Made by a program: the position numbers and the translations under genes. Under the pieces are notes generated by a model that made no database searches, was not told where the DNA came from, and saw nothing but the letters and a program-made list of their open reading frames with translations. Positions 47,600 to 59,547 of a DNA stretch of 64,000 nucleotides are shown here, piece after piece. The stretch's first letter is position 1; every line of letters begins with the position of its first letter. Source of the stretch: Tupaia tana (Eukaryota > Chordata > Mammalia > Scandentia > Tupaiidae); NCBI GenBank assembly GCA_026018925.1, contig JAKSZU010000002.1, forward strand, positions 53,152,337 to 53,216,336, written 5' to 3'.

Positions 47600-47960
47600 A
47601 ACTGGCAGGAGGAGTCAAACAAGACAGACATGGTCCCTGGCTTACCAGAGAAAGGCTGAGGCAGGAAAAAGCCAGGTGTGTTTGGGAACCCAAGACGGGG
47701 AGATTGGTATGAGAAGAGGCAGAAAGCTAGGAGGGGCCAGATCATGCCTTGAAAGCCAAAATGAAGAGATTTTACTTTTAGTGGACTTGTTTTGGAGAAT
47801 GCTGGTCAGGTATCACATTAGAAAGTTACCATGACTGCTATGGATGTGGGGAGGCGGTAGGTTACAGGGGGGAAGCAAGGCCAGCTGGGAGGACACAGTG
47901 CTGCAGGTGGAGATGATGGTGGCCCAGCCTAAGGTGCCACAGTGGATGAAGTCATGGTGC
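47600..47960 (+). mobile_element. Ancient interspersed repeat, same unnamed family
   Basis: GGGGCCAGATCATGCCTTGA and GGTGGAGATGATGGTGGCC are shared blocks. Confidence 0.4.
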
Positions 47961-48916
47961 ATCTTACACAAGAATGCTTTGTATTCCAAGGCAATGTTGA
48001 AAAGATTTTCCCCCACAGATGGGGCAGTCGGGTTATTTGCAACATTTGGGGGGCGCATTTAAATACTTCACTATTTCAAGTTACTTTGCAAAAGAAAAGC
48101 CTTTCCTAACCTGTCCTAGATTTGGGCTGCAGTTACAAGTCAGTATTATGAGTCAGATGTCTCATTTGGGATGAAAAGTTAGCGACACCTGGCTCCTTGG
48201 GGCCTCATCTTTTTCTCATCCAGACAGAGAGGAGTGCTGGTCACCCGGTAGCATAGTCTGAGTCCCAGGTGCAACGACTGCATTTCAGAGAGGCCGTGGA
48301 GGAGCAAGGAAGCCCTTCGGTGTGTGCCATGCCTGCTGGGGCCACCAGAGGCCTCCATCCCATGTTCATGAACACCCGGGCACAGGAGACCACACAGGCC
48401 CAACTCTTGCAGGACACTGACTCACTCCCTTGGTCACTCCCATCTCCTTTTTTCCTGGCTTTCCTGCCACAACCTCCCTAGTGCAGTTTTTGAACCTGGG
48501 CTTGCTCTTCCCTGTGCAGCTGACCCAACTCTGTCTGCTCGTTCTTTCCGTCTTCTCTCCCTCTGCCTCTTGGGCTGGCTGCCTCTCAGGTCAGCCTGGA
48601 AGTGCTGGATGCCCTTGTGCTTCCCCTCTCTACTTTCCTCTTGTTGGCAGTGTTTCCTGACATACCCACCCCTAGCTTTCGCCTGTTAGAGCCCAGCCTC
48701 ATGAAGCGGACAGTTGTCCTCCCCCTGGAAGCCAGTTCGGAATAGCAGCCACGCTAGAGCACTGGTGACCAAGCACCTCGTGATCCTCCCACGTGGGCTG
48801 AGGCCCAGGTCACAGTTGTCTGAGGTGTAGGAGGCTGCAGAGGAGAAGCGCACAGGCTCTGGAGTAACACATAAGTTCACCCCATTGCTACCACCACCTT
48901 GTCTCAAAACTGGCAG

Positions 48917-49165
48917 CGGGACCCAGCCTGGTGGCATAGGTGCAGGGTACTGGACTGCAGTGCTGGAAGCCATGTGGCTGGCTGTGGGCTTCGATCCCTT
49001 CCCTGGTTGACCTGAAACATGCCAGTGCCCTCAAGCTCACCCACGATCCTGACAAGCTGGAGAGCTGGGGGAAAGGAACTCCAGTGTGACGAGACCCTGT
49101 CGAGGGTGTTTTTCTCTCTGTCTCTCTCGTGTGCATTTGTTCTATCATGAATAAAAAAACTTGTT
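48917..49165 (+). mobile_element. Older tRNA-headed SINE (variant D-like)
   Basis: Head CTGGTGGCATAGGTGCAG with GGGCTTCGATCCC, body to CGAGACCCTGTCGAGGG and an A-rich end. Confidence 0.45.
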
Positions 49166-49676
49166 AAGAACTTGGAGAGAATCAGCAGACGGCTATGGTA
49201 GGGATTCTTGGTGACAGTTTATACAGAGTGCCAAGCCCAGAGTAGGTGAGTAATAAATCCTTGCTTTCATTATGTTTTAATATTCTATTGAATTCTGAAG
49301 CCAGTTCCTGATTTGGAATAGGTCCCCATAATGGGACCTTCATTATTCCAAATTAGATGTGTTTGCTTATAGGTAACAAAGAGTTTCGCAATGTATCGGA
49401 TGGATTTGCTTGAGAGTGCTGAATTTTAATTTCCACCAGGGTCCTGGGGTTGTTATTTTCAACCTAATAATTCCAAATGTTGAGTAAAATCCAGAAGTTA
49501 CTGAATGGTATTATTCAGAATAATAATGTTTAAAGAAAACATTTGCAAAGGTTCCCCAAGTGCATATTTTATTGAGAAAGGAAAGGCAGGATATGTCCTG
49601 GTATCTTCTTACCATTTTTCTTACCCTCTCAGACCTTTCTAGTCACCACTTAAATTACAACAGATCTGTTTGTATT

Positions 49677-49914
49677 ATTTTTTTTTTAGAGATATTTTCA
49701 TATAGGGCATGTAAGCTCACTGGAGAGACACAGAAACAGAAAGCGAGAAACCATCCCCCCCCCAGGGGGAAGGCCAGGCCACAATCCCTATCAGTATGTT
49801 GGGCACACACGCACATGTACCTGGCATGTGTTTCAAGTGGCCAGGGCCAGGATTTGAACTGTGGTTGGCCATGTAGGATCTAGCTCCTTTAATTGCTACA
49901 CTCAAGGGCTGGCC
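49677..49914 (-). mobile_element. Long-form SINE, older subtype
   Basis: ATATAGGGCATGTAAGC...AGGGCTGGCC. Confidence 0.75.
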
Positions 49915-50062
49915 TCAGGGTTTGAATTTGTTGAAGAATGTATTCATGAGTTACTTTTGTAATTTAGAAAAATTAGTGACTTTCATATTCATTTTCCTGT
50001 GTAAGTTTCTTCTTCTGTTTCAGGTAAAGTGACTGGTTTTGCCTAATTAAAAAGATTGTTTT

Positions 50063-50303
50063 AGGGACCAACAGATGGCGTAATGGTTATGTTGCTGGAC
50101 TCCCATGTAGTTGAATGCAATTTGAGTCCCAGATATGGTAACTTAAAACTCACGCTGGGCGCATGCATGTGCGTGGCCAAAATTCCGAGAACGGAGAAGG
50201 GATTGTGTGTGGCCATCCCCCCGAGGGGATGATTTCTTGCTTTCTGTCTCCTTATCTCTCTCTGTCCTTCTGGTGAGTACACACGCTCTATAGCAAACAT
50301 TTT

Positions 50304-50306
<3 letters not shown>
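50063..50306 (+). mobile_element. Long-form SINE ending in (CA)n
   Basis: GGGACCAACAGATGGCGTAA to CTATAGCAAACATTTTG. Confidence 0.87.

Positions 50307-50337
<31 letters not shown>
50307..50337. repeat. (CA)n microsatellite
   Basis: About 15 CA units at the 3' end of a long-form SINE. Confidence 0.95.
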
Positions 50338-50341
<4 letters not shown>

Positions 50342-51454
50342 TAGCATTTTCCTTAAGGCATTCTGGGATGAGGGAATATATCTTACCAATGAAAGCTATT
50401 TCCCAAATAGTGTCCACATACTTAATTTCCCAGCATGAACAGGGCATCAGAGGCCTGTGGCCCCATCTAGCCTATGGCACTGTGCATGGCTGTGTGGTGC
50501 GACAGTTCCTCCTCCCTCAGGCGGGAGTGCTAGTACTCATGTGCCACGGACGAAGCTGACTGGACTACCTGGGAAGCACATCATGAGTGCTGTGGCTTCT
50601 ATGGGCTTTAGAAGTAGCCAGCCACTAGCTCTGTGGCACGAACTTTCTCAGTTTGGGGTGGATGACGGAACTCTCTCGCAGCTGCTTCCACCCCGGAGAC
50701 CTACCTGAGGCTCTAAAGTCTGGGAACTTTATACTGAATAACTTACAGGAGCATGTGAATCTAACTAGACAATTATGTGTCTATCTAAAAAGGCTTTCTG
50801 CTTATCCACGAGCAGTCCATTTATCCTCTTAGATTATACCTAGAGAAATATCACTTGAAGTTTTGCTCAGGAATCTAAGAATGCTATCTCTGTGACAGAA
50901 AAGGGCAAGGTAATATAGCAAGAGCTTGCGGTCATTCTTAGCCACTGAACTAGCTCAAGGAGGCTCATTCCTTTAGAGCCTGTGGTGTTATAATAAAAAG
51001 ATATTTCTTTGGGTGGTTTTAAGAACACAAAAGTACTATACTATACACATCTAAATGGTCACTTTCTTATTAAATGTCAGTGCCAGAGCCTAGGGAAAAA
51101 AAGTAGGGGCTTCTGACTCTCTTATTTAAAACTAACTAGAACTGCTGTGTTTGGGAGGAAAAAAAGATGGCAGTTCTAAATGTACTCATCTTTCAAACTG
51201 AGTCCCAGGATCCACAGGCCAATATTGGAAGTTCGAATCAGTATTTATTTTGGGAGATGAAGTACTGAACCTCCTGTGCGAAGCTGGTTATATCCTGGCA
51301 TGTGCTCCTGTGGCTCAGGGATCCCTGCACAGAGGGAATCAGGTGCTGTCTCTTCCTCCCCAGCAGGTATGTCTCACTACTAGAGCTTCACATGAGACAT
51401 AAGGAGCCAGTCATCTTTCTCTGAGAAATACTTAAAGAATACATGTATATTATT

Positions 51455-51695
51455 TTATTTATTTATTTATTTTTGCTCTAGAGTACATGTGCTTGCCAGG
51501 GAGAGAGTAAGGGGGAGTGAGGAAACAGCCCCCACCCCGAGGGATGTGACCACGCTACAATTCATTCTCCTTTGGGTTTTGGGCATGCACATACACTCAG
51601 CCTGATTTTCAAGCCATGGGGTGTGGGACTCAAACTATGCAGCCAGCTATGTGGAATCCAGCTGCCTTAACCACCATTCTCTCTGGCTAATCCAA
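51455..51695 (-). mobile_element. Long-form SINE, older subtype
   Basis: TTTTGCTCTAGAGTACATGT...TGCCTTAACCACC. Confidence 0.72.
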
Positions 51696-51702
51696 ATATA
51701 TA

Positions 51703-52004
51703 CTTTTTTTTTTTTTTAAAAAGAGATTTTTGCCATAGGGTGTGTGCACTTGCCAGTGAGAAGGGAGAGACGTAGAGGTAGAGGGAGGGGGGGGGCAGAG
51801 AGAGGCAGAGATAGAGAGGGAAAGTGAGAAATCACCCCCAAGGGGGATGGTCATGCTGCCATCCCTTCTCCATTCTCCTCTTGGGATCTTGGGCACTCAG
51901 ACACATGCACCTGGTGTGATTTTTCAAGCCACTGGATCCTGGACTCGAACTGCAGTTGACCTTGTGGGAATCCAGTGACGTAACCACTATGTCCTGCTGC
52001 CCTG
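51703..52004 (-). mobile_element. Long-form SINE
   Basis: TSD CAAATATATAC/CAAATGTGTAC at 51692 and 52005. Confidence 0.83.
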
Positions 52005-52701
52005 CAAATGTGTACATTTTTATACCCTCAATTCTTACAGGAAAACTGAGAATTTTTGCTTTTCAGTAACTAAGTTAATAAATCATTGTCAAGTAACTGA
52101 AAAAGAGAATATAAATAAATATAGTTTGAATTGAGAAAAACAGAACTCGCAGTATGGTAAAGTATTAAAAAATAATATCAAAATAAATTTGAAACTCTTA
52201 ACTGAATGATTTTTTACAAAACTGACCAAAGAACAAAAATTTGAAGGATCCAAAAATGGATAGAGAAATCAGGAAAATTACCAAGTAAATGTCTGCGTCT
52301 CATGTTACATGAATTGCTCCAAGCAAACATTTGCTATCAAGCAAAGTGATTGTGCCAACTACTGTCTAGGCTTTCAATGTTCAGTGAGTATAAAATTCCA
52401 CAGAGTTGGTTTTCTTATCTTGAAAAAACTGTACTGAACAAAACATGAAAAGAATATGAAGCAATGAAAAGGCAAAAAAAATTCCTGAAAGCTAACCTAG
52501 CATAATTACAGTGGCATGGCTGGGAATGCTTGGTCTATGTTTTCCAATTACATCCTTTGACTTTGGCTCCACAGTGTCCGAAAGTATTATTTTAGAGTCT
52601 CTGGAGTTTATGATTATAAGGATGTTTCTAAGACTTTCCCCGTTTATCTCTTTTCATGCTTGTAGATAAAATTAAAATGTAGCTATAAGAATATTAGGGT
52701 T

Positions 52702-52836
52702 GGGCCAGCAGGTGGCATGGTGGTTAAGGCACTGGACTCCCACATGGTTGACTGCAATTCGAGTCCTGGACCTAGTGGCTTGCTTTCTCTCTCTGCCTCT
52801 CTTTGGTCAAATTAAATAATAAGAATAATAATAATA
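52702..52836 (+). mobile_element. Short-form SINE, first of a head-to-tail pair
   Basis: GGGCCAGCAGGTGGCATGG; tail AATAATAATAAT runs into the next copy. Confidence 0.87.
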
Positions 52837-53022
52837 GGGGCTGGCAGGTGGCATAGTAGTTAAGGTGCTGAACTCCCACATGGCCAATGGTGGTTTGAGT
52901 CCCAGACCTGGCGGCTTGCTTTCTCACTTTTCCTGTCACTCTCTGGTGAAATTAAAATAATAAGAAGAACAAATACAATAAATAATAATAAGTAAAACTA
53001 ACCAATTCTAAAAAAAAAAAAA
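52837..53022 (+). mobile_element. Short-form SINE, second of a pair
   Basis: The only TSD-like repeat, AAGAATATTAGG/AAGGATATTAGG, encloses both copies. Confidence 0.87.
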
Positions 53023-53417
53023 GGATATTAGGATCTGCTTGGTTAGTTTTTCAACAAAAATAATTCCTTAAATCATTATTTACTTCTTAATTTCAAATTC
53101 CTTTCTACATTTTATCTTTAGATCTCTTTTATCTTAATAGATGAGAAGCATCAAAAAGCCTCCCTTCTTGCTTCGAATCACAGAGAGCTAGAAACTGCTC
53201 TTATCTCTCTGAGCCCTACTTCTTCCCACCCTTCCAAGCTTCAGGCCCAGTAATTACTCCCTCCTAAGAAATTACGTTTGTGCTTTCATGGAAGTTGGGT
53301 TGGAGAAAAGAATGGTCGATTAGAAAATAAAAATTGGGAGTACAGGGAGACTTCATTCCTTAGAAATGTTAGTGTGAAGTGTTAGGCTTATTTTTCAAAT
53401 AGGCAACTCAGATTCTT

Positions 53418-53676
53418 TTTTTTTTTTTTTTGAGAGATTTTCGCTATAAGGGTGCGCGTGCTCGCCAGACAGACAGACAGAGAGACAGAAAGTGAGAAAT
53501 CACCCCCCAGGGGGATGGCCATACCACAATCCCTTCTCCTCCATTCTCCTCTTGGGATCTTAGGCATGCATGCACACATGCCTGGCGTGAGTGTTAAGCC
53601 ACCGAGTGCAGAACGTGAACCGCAGTCGACTACATGGGAATCCAGCGACATAGCCATTATGCTAACTGCTGGTCTC
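53418..53676 (-). mobile_element. Young long-form SINE (box B variant)
   Basis: Minus-strand box B region GGTTCACGTTC; ends GCTAACTGCTGGTCTC. Confidence 0.86.
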
Positions 53677-53700
53677 ATGTTTTGTTTTTTAATTAACTTA

Positions 53701-53949
53701 TTTTTTTGAGAGGTTTATGCCTCTTAAAATGTGCGCTTGCCAGGGAGACAGAGACAGGGGCAATGAGAGGGGAAGTAAGAAATCACCCTCCAGGGGAATG
53801 GCCGTGCCACAATCCCTTCTCCTCCTGGGATCTTGGGCATACATGCACACATGCCTGGTGTGATTTTCAAGCCTCCAGATCTGGGACTTGAAATGTGGTC
53901 GGCCATGCGGGAGTCCAGCAACGTAACCGCTATGCCATCTGCTGGTCCA
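53701..53949 (-). mobile_element. Long-form SINE beside the ERV 3' LTR
   Basis: Ends CATCTGCTGGTCC, 15 bp from the LTR edge. Confidence 0.85.
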
Positions 53950-53963
53950 CAATGCAAATGACA

Positions 53964-54177
53964 TGTTAATGAGCTCAAGGTTGCTCGAGGATAGCAGGCT
54001 CAGCACTGCACATGCAGAAAGTCCCTCCAAGTTATGTAAAGGTGTTTGTGCTGCCCCCTATCTTCAGTGGCAGGATGTTCCTAACCACAAAAATGCCGGT
54101 TTAGGGCATTTCCTATGGGCAGTGGATGTCTAGACCTTCCCCTCCCTGCTCTTGTCTAACTACCACCCGCCCTAACA
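53964..54177 (-). mobile_element. 3' LTR of the antisense ERV
   Basis: Minus strand begins TGTTAGGGCGGG, preceded by a purine stretch GGTGGGAA (polypurine-tract position), and ends CTCATTAACA. The first ~50 bases and the two termini resemble the 5' LTR (shared AAGGTCTAGA), but the middle does not. Confidence 0.55.
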
Positions 54178-55220
54178 TTCCCACCGTAAAGAGTCTGAGA
54201 CCTGAAAATCATTATGTGCTGAGGGTATAGTGGGTCTTCTGTAACTGTTTGTTGCTGCCAGGGGCGATGAGTTCGTCAGGGTCTTACACTCTCACATTGT
54301 CGGGGAAAGGAGGGCTTAAGAGTTTCCCAGAACTGTTTTTGGCTGACATCCAGGGGTTTATGTATGAGGACTGGGATCGGGATCCAAAGGACCAAGGAGG
54401 TGGTGGTGTTGCTGTAACACCATCTGTAGCTGGACTGCCTGGATGTGAGAGGAAATAAACTTGGTTGGCATATTTAGCAAGCAGGGACTGAACATAAGGA
54501 GATGGAAAACAATTATGTCAGGCCTAGAAATGGAAGACCTAAGGGAGTATTCTCTGGAATATGTTGGGCAAAAAGCCCTTGTCTCTCATCTGGGTAACTC
54601 ATTCTTGGAGATCGTTGAGATTTTGTTAAGTGAGCAGACTAGTTAACACAGAAACAGCATTCTTCCTATAAGAACAGGCTCTCCCTGAAAGGCAGTAAGC
54701 AGATCGCGGGCACGTCAGTTCCAGAACACTCTTGCTGCCAGAGTTTACTTGCTGATCCAGTATTATCTAAGGTTTGTCAAATGGTCTCCAAGACCTCAGC
54801 AAACTCCTGTGACAGGGCTGCATGTGAAAGCCGCCCTGCAATTCTGGTTCAAGAACCACAGGGAGGGTTCTTCCTCTGTGGTATAAAGGGGAGGTTTGCA
54901 TCATGGACAGAGTTGGGGAAGAGAGTCGCTTAGTAGCCACATTTGAGGGACCAGTATGCCAACAAAGAAGTTCCTGACCACTCTGGTGGGAGGGAGGCAT
55001 ATGCCTGGTCTCCATAGATAAAAGATAGCCCTGAGCTGGGTAGAAAGGGAGCAGTGAGAAGAATTAGCCCTAAGGTGCCAGGGTTGAGGTTTTCAGTAAT
55101 TGCCCACCAGTTGTAATGAACCTATTACAATTAATTACTGGTCGGGTTTATAGGTTATGCTAACAAGTCCCATAGCCCTATAGGTCTAATAAGGTAAGAT
55201 TTGAAGAATCTGAAGTTGGC

Positions 55221-55416
55221 AGGGCTGGCAGGTGGCATAGTGGCTAAAGGTGCTGGATTCCCACATGGCCAACCGTGGAGCAAGTCCCAGACCTGGCGGC
55301 TTGCTTTCTCCCTTTCCCTTTTTCTCTGTCTCTGTTTGGTCAAATTAAAAAATAATAATGACAAATGGAATTAAATAATAAACAATTATTTTAAAATATT
55401 TTTTAAAAATTTAAAA
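55221..55416 (+). mobile_element. Short-form SINE in the ERV
   Basis: TSD AAGAATCTGA(A/G)GTTGGC at 55204 and 55417. Confidence 0.92.
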
Positions 55417-56111
55417 AAGAATCTGAGGTTGGCAAAAGGATCTACTTTTGAGAGGGGTCCTGTATAAAATTGTAACTGAAGTCCTCACATTGTTTTGGAA
55501 GGGGATGCCACTATGTGCAATTTAGGACCCAGAAGGTCACAGCTTCTTTACCACTTAAGAGTATGATTGGAATTACTGGTTGGGTTGATTAGGATGATGG
55601 TTTAAGGCTTAATCATCTTTAGAGGTTCTTTCCAGATTATGGAAGAAAAGAAGAGTTTGAGATATCTATTGTCAGGTACCAAAAGGCCATTTTTTAGAAA
55701 CTGCGTGATGACTGGCTGAACTCCTTCCCTAGCTTTTGGCCTCTGGGGTATTGTCTTTTATTTGGAAAATAGAAAATATCCCTAAGGTGTATCCTGACTG
55801 CCATGGCAGTTTTAGCTCTACCAGATCCAAGGCCCAGGCCTCAGGGTTTATTTGAGAATCTAGGTCTGGGTCACCCTTGACCCTGAGATAAAGCCTCTGG
55901 CCTGTCATTAAGCCTTCAGTAAAGCGGGTAGATTCAGGGGCCGGTAAACATCAGGTGGGCACCCTTCCCATCCCAGTAGGGGAGGGGGGCATTCTGGCAT
56001 CACAAAGAATTGGTGAGACAATATGACCTGTTCCCATAAACGCCACAAAAGAGGCATAACCTACCTTCATGTCAGTGCTTCACCCTTACAGCTTAGCAGG
56101 AGTCAGAGGAG

Positions 56112-56199
56112 AGTTCCAGCAGGTAGCATAATGTTTATGTCACTGGACTCCCACATAGTAGACCGTGGTTCAAATCCCAGACCTGGCAGCTTAAAACTC
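56112..56199 (+). mobile_element. SINE head only, in the ERV
   Basis: CAGCAGGTAGCATAATG through GTTCAAATCCC to AAACTCA; body absent. Confidence 0.7.
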
Positions 56200-56469
56200 A
56201 GCAGAGAGAAGGCATTTTCTCTTCTTTCTTCTCTTTTTTTGGGAGCTCTAGACTTAACCTGGCTTTCCAGTCCTGTGCCTCCCAGGTTCTTGAGACAGGA
56301 GGCCCCTTCTTTTCTCTCATAACAGTACATACCATAACAGGGTTTAACCATCCGTTTCTGGTCAGGATTTCTGCTGATGGTGTCCTGCAAAGCAGAACTG
56401 CATTGACCCCAGTTCTGTTCTCTGTCCCATTGCCATTTACCTGCCTGAACTAGAACTCTAAGAGGTTTT

Positions 56470-56752
56470 TTTGTTTGTTTGTTTGTTTGTTTGTTTTGGA
56501 GAGGTTTTTTGCTATAGGGCGCGTGCGCTCGCCAGACAGACAGAGAGAGACACAGAGACAGAAAGCGAGAAATCACCCCCCAGGGGGGATGGTCACGCCG
56601 CAATCCCTTCTCCTCCATTCTCCTCTCGGGATCTTGGGCACGCACGCACACGCGCCCGGCGTGAGTTGTAAGCCACCGGGTCCAGGATGCGAACCGCGGT
56701 CGACTACGTGGGAGTCCAGCGACATAGCCATTACGCCAACTGCTGGTTCCCA
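56470..56752 (-). mobile_element. Young long-form SINE with a 32-bp TSD
   Basis: Direct repeats at 56438-56469 and 56753-56784 are identical. (GTTT)n tail; the minus-strand head starts GGGAACCAGCAGTTGGCGTA. Confidence 0.94.
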
Positions 56753-56818
56753 TACCTGCCTGAACTAGAACTCTAAGAGGTTTTGACAACTAGTTCTCAT
56801 AAAAAAGGGAACAAAGAT

Positions 56819-56832
56819 CCCCCCCCCCCCCC
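56819..56832. repeat. C14 homopolymer inside the ERV
   Basis: Fourteen C followed by AATAAAG. Confidence 0.9.
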
Positions 56833-56924
56833 AATAAAGTTGAGCATCCTGAGGGACAGGAAAAAGTGAAGAAATTCTGTCCATCCCCATGAGGGACCTT
56901 TCAGAGAAAATGCATTTTCTCGTT

Positions 56925-57168
56925 TAGAGAGATTTTTGCTATAGGGAATGTGTGCTTGCCAGAGAGATAGAAAGTGAGAAATCACCCCTATTTCCCCCTA
57001 TTGGGGGATGGCCAGACTGCAATCTCTTCTCTTCCATTCTCCTCTTGGGATTTTGGGCATTCATGCATACATGCCCAGCATGAATTTGAAGCCTCTGAGT
57101 CTGGAACTCAAACAATTTTGGCCATGTGGGAGTCCATCATTGTAACTGCCATGCCATCTGTTGGTCCC
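56925..57168 (-). mobile_element. Long-form SINE in the ERV
   Basis: TTTTTGCTATAGGGAATGTG to CATCTGTTGGTCCC. Confidence 0.86.
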
Positions 57169-58000
57169 AGAAGAAATGCTTTAAAAGCTACAGAAAGCTT
57201 CCCTTCAAGAGGGCCCCATATGGAGAAGAGCATTTATTTTCCTCCTGGCAAACACAACAGGAATTTCTGGTCAAGAATGATCTGCTTTAAGGATGAGGTG
57301 TAAAATCATACCACTGTGAGGGCTGGAACAACCCCAGGGCATGGGAGGAAGAAAATTCCTTCCTTTATGGTCTGGCACCCAAATAAATTAGGAGGGGAAG
57401 GAGAGATGCCCTGATAACCCACATTCAGGAATAGAGGAGACTGATAACAGGATCATGAGCATAGAAAGAGTGCGCCCCTGTAGGCAGTGGAGAAAAAGAT
57501 GGGAAGGAGGGTGGAAATGGTCTGGTTGGTGGGATATGAACAAATCCAACATTCTTAGTTAGGTCATGTAGGAGGATGGGGACTTGCAGAGAGACAGAAA
57601 CAACAGAAGGAAGAGGACTTACGAAGAGATCAGGGACTCTGGGCATGAAGAACGCACTGAACAAAGTCGTTTGCAGAAGCGATCTGGTCAGAGGAGGATA
57701 TGTGATCAAAAGGAACTTAAGTCTAATCCTGTATATCTCCTGTGGCCTGCTCAGCTTGGGCTGGTTCACCCTGGTAACACCCAGGAGAGGTTTCACCCTC
57801 CCATCAATTGCTCTTTAAATCTGCACAGTTCAGGGAGTTCCCTTTACCATCCTGTTTCCAGGGGACCAGAGCAAATTGGCTGGTCGAGATTACGGCCTCT
57901 AGGAGATGATAGACAGGTAGGGTAAAAGGGGCTGTGGGGTGCAACCTGGCTTGTACTCATGGAACTTACAGGTGGCAGAGTGAAGGCTAGATCCACATGA

Positions 58001-58465
58001 TGTTAGCGTGGAGTTGAGAACCTCAGTTCTTGTCTTCTTGGAGGAAAGAATTCAATCAAGGGACAGATGGGGAACCACCAGTTAGCGTAATGGCTATGTC
58101 GCTGGACTCCCACATAGTCGACCGCGGTTCGCGTCCCGGACCCGGTGGCTTAGAACTCATGCCAGGCGCGTGTGCGTGCGTGCCCAAGATCCCGAGAGAA
58201 GGATGGAGGAGAAGGGATTGAGGTGTGACCATCCCCCCTGGGGGGTGATTTCTCGCTTTCTGTCTCTATGTCTCTCTCTGTCTGTCTGGTGAGCGCACGC
58301 GCCCTATAGCGAAAACCTCTCAAAAAAACAAAAACAAAAACAAAAAAAAGAGACAGAAATGCAGTGAAACAACAAAGCTTTATGGCAAGGTCAAATGTGA
58401 GGGTACCAATAGACCTCTAGACCTTTCCCTTTCTTCTCATGTCTGACTACCTACCTATCCTAACA
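58001..58465 (-). mobile_element. 5' LTR of the antisense ERV (interrupted by a SINE)
   Basis: On the minus strand it starts TGTTAGGATAGG and ends CACGCTAACA. A TATA-like CCATAAAGC lies inside. A long-form SINE at 58069-58346 interrupts it, leaving about 190 bp of LTR. A primer-binding site is not clear after the LTR end. Confidence 0.6.
58069..58346 (+). mobile_element. Young long-form SINE in the ERV 5' LTR (box B variant)
   Basis: Box B GGTTCGCGTCCCGG; tail (CAAAAA)n. Confidence 0.92.
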
Positions 58466-58505
58466 ACTTACTCTAGCTGACATGCTTAAAAGAATGCCTG
58501 ACACT

Positions 58506-58759
58506 GGGACCAGCAATTAGCATAATGGCTATGTCGCTGGACTCCCACATAGTTGACCGCGGTTCGAGTTCTGGACCCGGTGGCTTAAACTCACGCCAGG
58601 CACGTGTGCGTGCGTGCCCGAGATCCCGAGAAGAGAATGGAGGAGAAGGGATTGTGGCGTGGCCATCCCCTCTGGGGGGTGATTTCTCGCTTTCTGTCTC
58701 TATGTCTCTGTCTGTCTGGCGAGTGCACGCGCCCTATAGCAAAAACCTCCAAAAAAAAA
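58506..58759 (+). mobile_element. Long-form SINE
   Basis: TSD AAAAGAATGCCTGACACT at 58488-58505 and ending 58777. Confidence 0.93.
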
Positions 58760-58823
58760 AAAAGAATGCCTGACACTTAAGAAACACTACATAAATGGGA
58801 CTTGCTATTATATTCACACTTTC

Positions 58824-59057
58824 CTTTAAAGAGAGATTTTTATGCTGTAAGAAGTGTACGTTTGCTGGAGAGAGAGACAGCAAGAAATCACCCCATGGGG
58901 GGATGGCCACACCACAATCCCTTCTCTTCCATTCCTCGCAGGATCTTGGGCACACATGCACACACACATGAGTTTTAAGCCACTGGGTCTGGGACTTGAA
59001 CCGCAGTCAACTACATGGAAGTCCAGAGATGTAACCATTATGCCACCTGCTGGTCCC
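58824..59057 (-). mobile_element. Long-form SINE
   Basis: TSD TATATTCACA(C/T)TTT at 58810 and 59058. Confidence 0.9.
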
Positions 59058-59072
59058 TATATTCACATTTTT

Positions 59073-59517
59073 TTTAAAGAATTATTTTATTAGGGCCAGC
59101 AGTTAGCATAATGGCTATATTGCTGGACTCCCATGTAGTTGACCGCGGTTCAAGTCCTGGACCCGGTGGCTTACACTCATGCCAGGTGCATGTGCGTGCA
59201 TGCCCAAGATCCCGAAAGGAGAATGGAGGAGAAGGGATTGCGGTGTGGCCATCCCCCCTGGAGGGTGATTTCTCACTTTCTGTTTGTCTCTTTCTGGCGA
59301 GCGCACGAGCTCTATAGCAAAAACCTCTCCAAAAAAAGAAAGAAAAAAAGAATTATTTTATTTAACTTTATTTATTCATTTGTTTCATTTTAATTTGACT
59401 AGAGAGAGAAAGGGGATGGGGGAAGTGAGAAAGCAAGCTGCCAGGTCCGGGACTCGAACTGTGGTACATCATGTGGGAGTCCAGTGCCCTTCACCACCAT
59501 GCCACCTGCTGGCTCCC
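59073..59517 (-). mobile_element. Short-form SINE split by a nested long-form copy
   Basis: TSD CTATATTCA(C/T)ATTTTT, reusing the target of the previous SINE. Confidence 0.88.
59093..59347 (+). mobile_element. Long-form SINE nested in the tail of a short-form SINE
   Basis: TSD AAAGAATTATTTTATT on both sides. Confidence 0.9.
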
Positions 59518-59547
59518 TATATTCATATTTTTTAAAAGCCTGATGCC

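Larger units (their letters stand above)
53964..58465 (-). mobile_element. Class I (gamma-like) endogenous retrovirus, deleted and antisense
   Basis: Read on the minus strand, the 5' LTR is 58465-58001 and the 3' LTR 54177-53964, both beginning TGTTAGG and ending TAACA. About 3 kb of internal sequence remains once later SINE insertions (about 0.8 kb) are subtracted, far less than a full provirus. A minus-strand frame near 55730-55655 reads QPVITQFLKNGLLVP, typical of the start of gamma-type reverse transcriptase. Leader/gag-derived sequence is expected at 56230-58000, and env-like traces may lie at 54770-55015 (weak). Reading frames are broken by stops, frameshifts and five SINE insertions, so no retroviral protein is intact. 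Confidence 0.7.

Noticed and set aside
56103..56789. 228-codon open frame on the minus strand
   Set aside because: It fuses a SINE translation with retroviral remnant sequence and another SINE head; it is not a gene.
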